From Stomoxys calcitrans (taxonomy: Eukaryota > Arthropoda > Insecta > Diptera > Muscidae): a stretch of 64,000 bases of DNA. The stretch spans positions 188,864,075 to 188,928,074 of the forward strand of contig NC_081552.1 of assembly GCF_963082655.1 (NCBI RefSeq). The letters run 5' to 3'. Shown piece after piece: positions 59,201 through 64,000 of this stretch (positions within the stretch are counted from its first letter, which is position 1; each line of letters begins with the position of its first letter). Below the pieces are notes generated by a model that was not told where the DNA came from, searched no databases, and saw nothing but the letters and a program-made list of their open reading frames with translations. Position numbers and translations under genes: made by a program.

Positions 59201-60201
59201 GTTCGGAGTTCGATTTTCACCCGGGTCAGGTGTGTGGCTATTATGGTATTACAATGGACTAAAATTGTCAAAGTGAGACTGTTGGAAAAAAAACTCTAAC
59301 CTAACCTATGTATGCTGACAATCGTCTTTCTAGCCTTGCATTAGTGTGGAGAAAACAAGGAGAGGACATGAGGAACTCCAATGTCTCATACGATGGCTTA
59401 CGCTGAAGCTTAGACACCGATCTTCTCATCTTCCAAACCGATAATCCCACCACCAGGCAAAATGATTGCCAAAAGTTGATTTCTGTTAAAATTTGCTGTA
59501 TAAATATTATGAAATCTTATATTGGGATGTTGGTAATTTGAATGCTATAGTATTTACCACTACTGTTAGAAGAATTTTGACATAACCAAGTTTGCCTAAT
59601 AGAACTATTACTTGTTTTTCATTATCTTTGTTAATCATTGAAATACTTAGCAAATCTCCCACAAAATCTCAAATATCTGTATATCCTCAATGCCTTATAG
59701 CAGGGAATTCCAGCTTTAAGTCGGCTACAATTGTCATGATGATGATGAAGCTGTCAGTCAGTCGGTTTTAAAGATCTCTAGGTCATTGAAGATTTATGTG
59801 ATTCTCAGAAAATGTGTTACTACATGCGTAAAATTTTGCAAAATTTACAAAATAAATTTATTCATCATAACCTTGCGGCTGTCAGCAGTTGTCAATGCGT
59901 AATGTGATGACTCTTATTGCGGTTTACTATTTTTATTTAAATAAATACGCCTATTTTTCTAAATGGCAAAATCCCCCGTCTATCATAAGCGAAGGCAGGA
60001 GCGAAAATTGATTGCCTTTCGGGCCAGTGAAACGAAATAGATGGGAAGGCAGGTTTACTTACCAGCAGAGGTATGTTGGGTGTGACAATTGGCGTATTTT
60101 TGTCTATACTCAATTCAGGAACAAATTCTAAGATTTTTTTGTGTTGATATGACACCGTAAAATTGTCATGAAACTTAACGTTCACCTTCTGCATATCTTC
60201 T
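50253..60201 (-). CDS. CD36-family class B scavenger receptor (5' exons missing)
   Basis: Five coding exons join in frame: 60201-60063, 54506-54303, 54225-53970, 51079-50826, 50753-50253 (stop TAG). All have GT..AG introns of 5556, 77, 2890 and 72 bp. About 450 residues are present; the N-terminal cytoplasmic tip, first membrane helix and start of the ectodomain must lie further 5'. Visible family features: ectodomain motifs (NFTVSYQHKKILEFVPELS; FGYDDPLV; RPGERMGLLIARNGTLSEVH; VYDKDLCRVIPLKY; CDTKDY-type and CQYGAPVYLSNPHFYQADPE), sequons NFT, NVT, NGT and NIS, paired cysteines, and KLGVPMEGKVRIQLNLRVTQ. The second membrane helix is near YLMIAGGAIAIIYVFL, with a 72-residue cytoplasmic tail. 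The family binds lipoprotein, lipid or apoptotic-cell ligands at the plasma membrane or in endosomes. Which insect subfamily this is cannot be settled by eye. The two long introns hold transposons. Confidence 0.9.
51080..51395. other. Receptor intron, left part
   Basis: Unique intron sequence. Around 51250-51340 a weak DD41D-like patch (CATTTCATCATGGTAAAACT, then ACGAGCATCGAGTATA) suggests an older transposon trace. Confidence 0.3.
51396..53678 (-). mobile_element. HINE-1 element in receptor intron, interrupted by DD41D copy C
   Basis: The 3' terminus is at the left (GTGTGCTAAATTCGGCCGGG, hairpin), followed by about eight core monomers, the ACAGACAGACGGACGGAC microsatellite and the start of the 5' block, AGATCAAGAATA. 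The DD41D insertion occupies 52690 to about 53585. The rest of the 5' block resumes with CCGTCTCAGATCAATATTTT and ends CCCCCATTCTATGGTGAAGG at 53678. Confidence 0.75.
52690..53585 (+). mobile_element. DD41D (rosa-like) Tc1/mariner derivative, copy C
   Basis: It starts after TA with AAGGGTGATTTTTTAGC. The transposase N-terminus (MNRLSNKQRLQIIELYYQNA) is joined by an internal deletion to the catalytic region. Then: MHPEKVTVWCGLWAGCVIGP, YFFKDDANRNVTVNGERYRE, MWFQQDGATCNTPRVTMDLL and WPPRSCDLTPLENFFVG. The spacing from the QDGAT aspartate to the PL(D/E) position is 41 residues, the basis for the DD41D call; the last acidic residue is Glu here. Frameshifts are present and the 3' inverted repeat is not visible. 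Confidence 0.75.
53685..53825 (+). repeat. Small DD41D-related remnant
   Basis: TTGGTATTGTTTATGGGCTG resembles the WCGLWAG-coding segment. The text near 53740-53820 (CAATATTTACATGAAG, TTATCGATTCCAATAAAATT) resembles that transposon's 3' coding end. Strongly deleted. Confidence 0.35.
54575..55660 (+). mobile_element. HINE-1 element in receptor intron
   Basis: The remaining 5' side is only TTTTCACAGACGGACGAAT. It has about seven core monomers (AACCTGATATAGCTACCATA; CGATCTCCCGATTTGACTTC) and a 3' end with CCATGGTGGTGGGCTCCCAA and the hairpin ATTCGGCACGGCCGAAT. The 5' terminus is lost. Confidence 0.7.
55665..56935 (-). pseudogene. LINE-I retrotransposon 3' half in receptor intron
   Basis: Minus-strand translation from right to left: a post-palm segment with GGAMRTTPAKALETIPDARP, then RNase H (SSKLEDRVGLEVYIEVPGTV near 56440), then the C-terminal MAFGIITGHIGLRPHICRKG with a decayed Cys motif near 55700. 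It has the same family and order as 28880-29755. An unusual long plus-strand open frame (56246-56938) is the shadow of this pseudogene. Confidence 0.65.
56936..57535. other. Unique intron sequence
   Basis: Nothing recognised in this part of the receptor's large intron. Confidence 0.3.
57536..58598 (-). mobile_element. HINE-2 element in receptor intron, 5' part with core
   Basis: Six or so core monomers anchored on GATCGGTCTATATGGCAGCT are followed by TCAACAGACAGACGGACGGA, AAGAATATATATACTTTAGA and the terminus ATATCCCCATCCTTCTGTG. The 3' hairpin is not present. Confidence 0.7.
58853..59046. repeat. Tandem duplication, about 97 bp unit, with internal hairpin
   Basis: GTTAAGTAAACACATGTCTC starts at 58853 and again at 58951. 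Each unit contains GACACCTGTCGCTGGTGTC, able to form a short stem-loop. The second unit lacks 3 bp (ATG). Confidence 0.75.
59173..59320 (+). repeat. Possible second tRNA-derived SINE type
   Basis: The head GTCCGATAGCCGAGTTGTAA resembles an A box and GGAGTTCGATTTTC a B box. A short body and AAAAAAAACTCTAACCTAAC end follow. No target duplication could be fixed. Confidence 0.4.
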
Positions 60202-60849
60202 CTGTAAGTAGAAAAAAAAAAACAGATAAAAAAGCAATTAATAAAATTATAAACTTGTTTCAGTTTGTTTTTGTTCATATGGAAGGAGGCAGGTAAGCTG
60301 AAACCACTCAGATGTTATCCATCAAAATCTAAAAAGCCAAGCACAGCGTCGAGCCCATCATTGTCGGTGTTGAATGATAACCCACCGAGAACCCATTTAA
60401 TGCCTCTTAATAACTCTAGAGATACGCAAATTCCATAATTGGACTTGATTTTGACTTTTGCGACGCGCATGTATTTAAGCATGACCTTTTCGAATCAAAA
60501 TCACCCATCATTGTCACCTGCCAGTGTAAGTTACAATGACACAGGTTGGAATTGCTATGTGTGATGTTCATGTGCGAATGTCAAGTTCACTTTAATCCCA
60601 TTACGCTGTCGAGTTTTAACGTCTTGATTTTAGCCGCCTCTCGGTTAACTGATTAAACAATGTTTGAATTTTTAACACTTTCGTTTTCATTTAAACTAGG
60701 TGCCACACTATGATGACAGAGAGGAGTTTCAACTGCAAAATCGCATGCTGTTCAGGATTGTTTTTTTTTTTTTAACTCAAAATTGTGCTAAAATATTTGT
60801 AGAACAAGATGTTGACAGCATTTTTCTAGGAAATCAAATATTTGTATAC
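60202..60849. other. Receptor intron or upstream stretch
   Basis: Unique sequence upstream of the first visible receptor exon. I looked for the missing first exon (membrane helix followed by the family's early ectodomain motifs) and did not find it here. Confidence 0.35.
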
Positions 60850-62885
60850 CCTCCAGCAAAGAATGAGGGTATAATCACTTCGCCATTTTGCAAAAATTTC
60901 AAGCGCCATGTCTTGATATAAATGCCATATAAACCGATCTTCGATCTTGAGTTCTTAAGCCTCTTGGAATCGCAATTCTTATGCGATTTGGCTGAACATT
61001 TGCATTAGGTGTTTTGTTATGACTTCCAACAATTGGGCCAAGAACGGTTCAAATCGGTAAATAACCTGATATAGCTACTATATAAACCGATCATGAATCT
61101 TGACTTCTTGAGCCACTAGAGGGCACAATTATCGTCTGCTTCGGCTGAAATTTTATATGACATGTTCTGTTATCACTTCCAACAACTGTGCTAAGTATGG
61201 TCTGAATCGGTACTTAACCTGATATAGCTGCCACATAAACCGATCTTGGATCTTTAGTTCTAAAGCCACTAGATGGGCAATTTTCATGCGATTTGGATGA
61301 AAATTTGTACTAGGTGTTTCCTTATGACTTCCAACAACTGGGCCAACAACGGTTCGAATCGGTAAATAACCTGATATAGCTACTATAAAACCGATCTGGG
61401 ATTTTGACTTCTTTAGCCTATAGAGGGCGCAATTCTTATCCGATTTGCTTCTTGAGCCACTAGAGGGCGCAATTCTCATCCGATTTGGCTGAAATTTTAC
61501 ATGAAGTGTTTTGTTATGACTTTCAACAACTTTGCCAACAACGGTTCAAATCGAAATATAACAGAGCCAACAACGGTTCAAATCGGTCAATAACCTGATA
61601 TAGCTACTATATAAACAGATTTGGGATCTTGATTTCTTAAGCGCAATTCTTATCCGATTTGCTTGAAATGTAGTATGAACTGATATAATTGCCATATAAA
61701 CCGATCTTGGATCTCGGCTTCTTGAGCCAATAGAGGGCGCAATTCTCATCCGGTTAGGCTGAAATTTTACATGAGGTGTTTTGTTATGACTTTCAACTAC
61801 TGTGCTAAGTATGGCGCAAATCGGTACATAACCTGATGCCATATAAACCGATCCTGGATCTTGAATTCATAGGCTTCTAGAGGGCGCAATTCTCATCCGA
61901 TTCGGTTGAAATTTCACATGAGAGGTTTTGTTACAACTTTCATGAGATGTTTTGTTATGACTTCCAACAACTGTGCCAACGACGGTTCAAATCGGTATAT
62001 AAGCTGATATAGCTGCCATATAAACCAATCTTGGATCTAGACTTCTTGAGCCACTAGAGGACGCAATTCTCATCCAATTCGGCTAAAATTGCATAAAGAG
62101 TTTCGTTATTACTTTTAAAAACTTTGCTATGTATGGTTTAAATCGGTTCATAACCTGATATAGCTGCCATATAAACCGATCCTAGATCTTGACTTCTTAG
62201 GCCTCTAGAGGGCGCAATGCTTATTCGATTTGGCTGAAATTTTGCATGAGATGTTTATGTAAACTTCCAACAACTATATTAAGTATATGGTCCAAATACG
62301 TACATAGCCTGATATAGGTGCCATATTAACTAAATATGGGATCTTGACATCAATTTTCCTCTGATTTTTGTGAAATTTTACACATAGTGTTTCGTTATGA
62401 ATCCAAAATCTGAGCCAAGTACGTTCCAAATCAGTCAATAACCTGATTAAGCTCCCATATAAGCTGACCTCCTAATTTAACTTCTTGAGCTCTTACAAGC
62501 CGCAATTTTTGTCTGATTTGGCTGAAATTTTGCATGCGATGTTATGTTACGACTTCCAAAAACTCTGTCAAGTACGGTCCAAATCTGTCTATAACCTAAT
62601 ATAGCACCCAAATAAACCGACCTCCTCCGAACCGACCGCTATGCTCTTGAAATTTTGCATAAATATTTTTTATAAGTCTAGGTCAGTTGAAATTTTAAAT
62701 GGGCCAAATCGGTCCATGTTGTGATATAGCTGCCACATAAACCAATTTTAGGTCTTGACTTCTTCAGCTTTTAGAGGGCGCAATTCTTATCCGATTTGGC
62801 AGGCATTTTGTACAACGGCTTCTTCCATGACCTTCAACATACGTGTCCAATATGGTCTGAATCGATCTATAGCTTGTTTGAAGCT
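60850..62885 (+). mobile_element. HINE-1 element with long core array
   Basis: The 5' terminus is TGTATACCCTCCAGCAAAGA and GAGGGTATAATCACTTCG, but the INE-like block is deleted. About thirteen core monomers with AACCTGATATAGCTACTATA and CTAGAGGGCGCAATTCTCAT follow. Near 62650 a piece of 5' flank (TTGAAATTTTGCATAAATAT) is embedded, so two copies may be fused. The 3' hairpin is absent. Confidence 0.65.
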
Positions 62886-63150
62886 ATAATATTGTCCGAT
62901 ACAGGATCTTATAAAAATTTAGTTCCTCAGATTGAATTTCTTAAACTCCTTAAAGCCTTAATTACCATGTAAGTTGGCTAATTTTTGTCAACATGAGTAC
63001 ACTTGCACGCTTCAATACTCGTACACATACCAAATACACTCTACATATGTTCACAATATAACATTCATTCGCTCCCCGATTTGATTTCTTCATAATAGGG
63101 CACATAATAGACATTTTTGTATGCTAGGGCGGATTGATTTGTAGGGATAA

Positions 63151-64000
63151 AATAACAAGTAAAAGCATGCTAAGTGCGGCTGGAATCCGGCCGAATCTTA
63201 TATACCCTCTACCATGGATCGCATTTGCCGAGTTCTTTTCCCGGCTTCTCTTCTTAGGCAAAAAAAAAAGGTTAAAAGAAAGATTTGCTCTGTTATAAGA
63301 GCGATATCAAGATATAGTCTGGTTCCGGCCACAATTTAATCATGTGTTGGAGACCTGTGTAAAATGTCAGCCAATTCGAATAAGAATTGCGCCTTTTGGG
63401 GGCTCAAGAAGTAAAAAAGAGATCGATTTGTATGTGAGCTGTATCAGTCTATAGACCGATGCAGACCATAATAAACACGTATGTTGATGTTATGAGGGGA
63501 TCCGTCGTATCGAAGTCAAGACCCAATATCGGTTTATATAGCCGCTATATCAGGTTATGGATCGATTTGAACCATATTTGGCACAGTTGTTAGATATCAT
63601 AACAAAACACGTCGTGCAAAATTTTATTCCAATCGGATAAGAATTGCGCCCTCTAGAGGCTCAAGAAGTCAAAAGCCAATATCGGTTTATATGGCAGCTA
63701 TATCAGGTTATTGACCGATTTGAACCATACTTGGCACAGTTGTTGGAAGTCATAGCAAAACACGTCGTACAAAATTTCATTCCAATCGGATAAGAATTGC
63801 GTCCTCTAGAGGCTCAAGAAGTCAAGACCCAAGATCGGTTTATATTGCAGCTATATCAAAACATGGACCGATATGTCCCATTTACAATCCCAACCGACAT
63901 ACACTAGTAAGAAGTATTTGTGAAAATTTTCAAGCGGTTAACTTTACTCCTTCGAAAGTTTGCGTGCTTTCGACAGACAGACGGAAAGAAAAACGGACGG
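63151..64000 (-). mobile_element. HINE-1 element, runs off right edge
   Basis: The 3' terminus is at the left: AACAAGTAAAAGCATGCTAAG, a variant hairpin with a TGGAATCC insertion, then TATATACCCTCTACCATGG. Four core monomers follow and the window ends inside the CGACAGACAGACGG microsatellite, so nearly the whole element is present. Confidence 0.75.

Noticed and set aside
60202..60849. First exon of the CD36-family gene
   Set aside because: No membrane helix or early ectodomain motif could be found on the minus strand here, so the exon is assumed to lie further upstream.

Overview
The window looks like nuclear DNA from a higher (calyptrate) fly, most likely a muscid such as a Stomoxys, Musca or Haematobia relative. 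The signs are short AT-rich introns with GT..AG borders, Drosophila-like TATA and initiator spacing, a CD36-family gene, insect mariner and DD41D elements, and very many short-repeat elements resembling Drosophila INE-1/DINE-1. The species call is inference. I see no bacterial-type operon, CRISPR array, rRNA or functional tRNA gene.

Only three protein-coding genes are well supported. (1) A class B scavenger receptor of the CD36 family lies on the minus strand. Five exons between 50253 and 60201 splice in frame into about 450 residues with the C-terminal membrane helix; the first exon or exons lie upstream, probably beyond the right edge. (2, 3) Two paralogous small secreted proteins of 88 and 95 residues sit head to head at 25185-25558 (minus) and 31089-31449 (plus). 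Each has a TATA box, a signal peptide, one phase-1 intron at the same codon and a polyadenylation signal. I do not recognise this family, and it is the best candidate here for undescribed biology.

Almost everything else is mobile or repetitive DNA. The dominant class is a set of non-autonomous elements with INE-1/helentron-like architecture, called HINE-1, HINE-2 and HINE-3 here: a 5' subterminal repeat of TATACCC type, a block containing TATAAAGTATATATATTC and GATCTAGCCATGTCCGTC, a central array of about 150 bp monomers, then a second subterminal repeat, a GC-rich hairpin and a short 3' tail. About twenty copies or fragments occur, some in head-to-tail tandem and some fused as inverted composites with two outward 3' ends. 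Two further tandem-repeat families (M1, period 130 bp; M2) and an approximately 1 kb tandem triplication fill 10.8-17.5 kb and 34-36.6 kb.

Coding transposons are all decayed. They comprise non-LTR retrotransposon pieces of at least three families, one N-terminally deleted mariner with intact inverted repeats and TA duplications (27815-28766), and three DD41D (rosa-like) Tc1/mariner derivatives. One of those is a near-perfect foldback element nested inside a HINE-1 copy. tRNA-derived SINEs are also present, one with a 7 bp target duplication inside a retrotransposon.

Layout: 0-25 kb repeats and unique non-coding DNA; 25-31.5 kb the secreted-protein pair with retrotransposons and mariner between; 31.7-41.6 kb HINE arrays and AT-rich DNA; 41.6-49 kb retrotransposon graveyard; 50.2-60.2 kb the receptor gene with transposon-filled introns; 60.8-64 kb HINE-1 arrays. 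All names such as HINE-1, M1, LINE-I, LINE-R and LINE-J are local labels.
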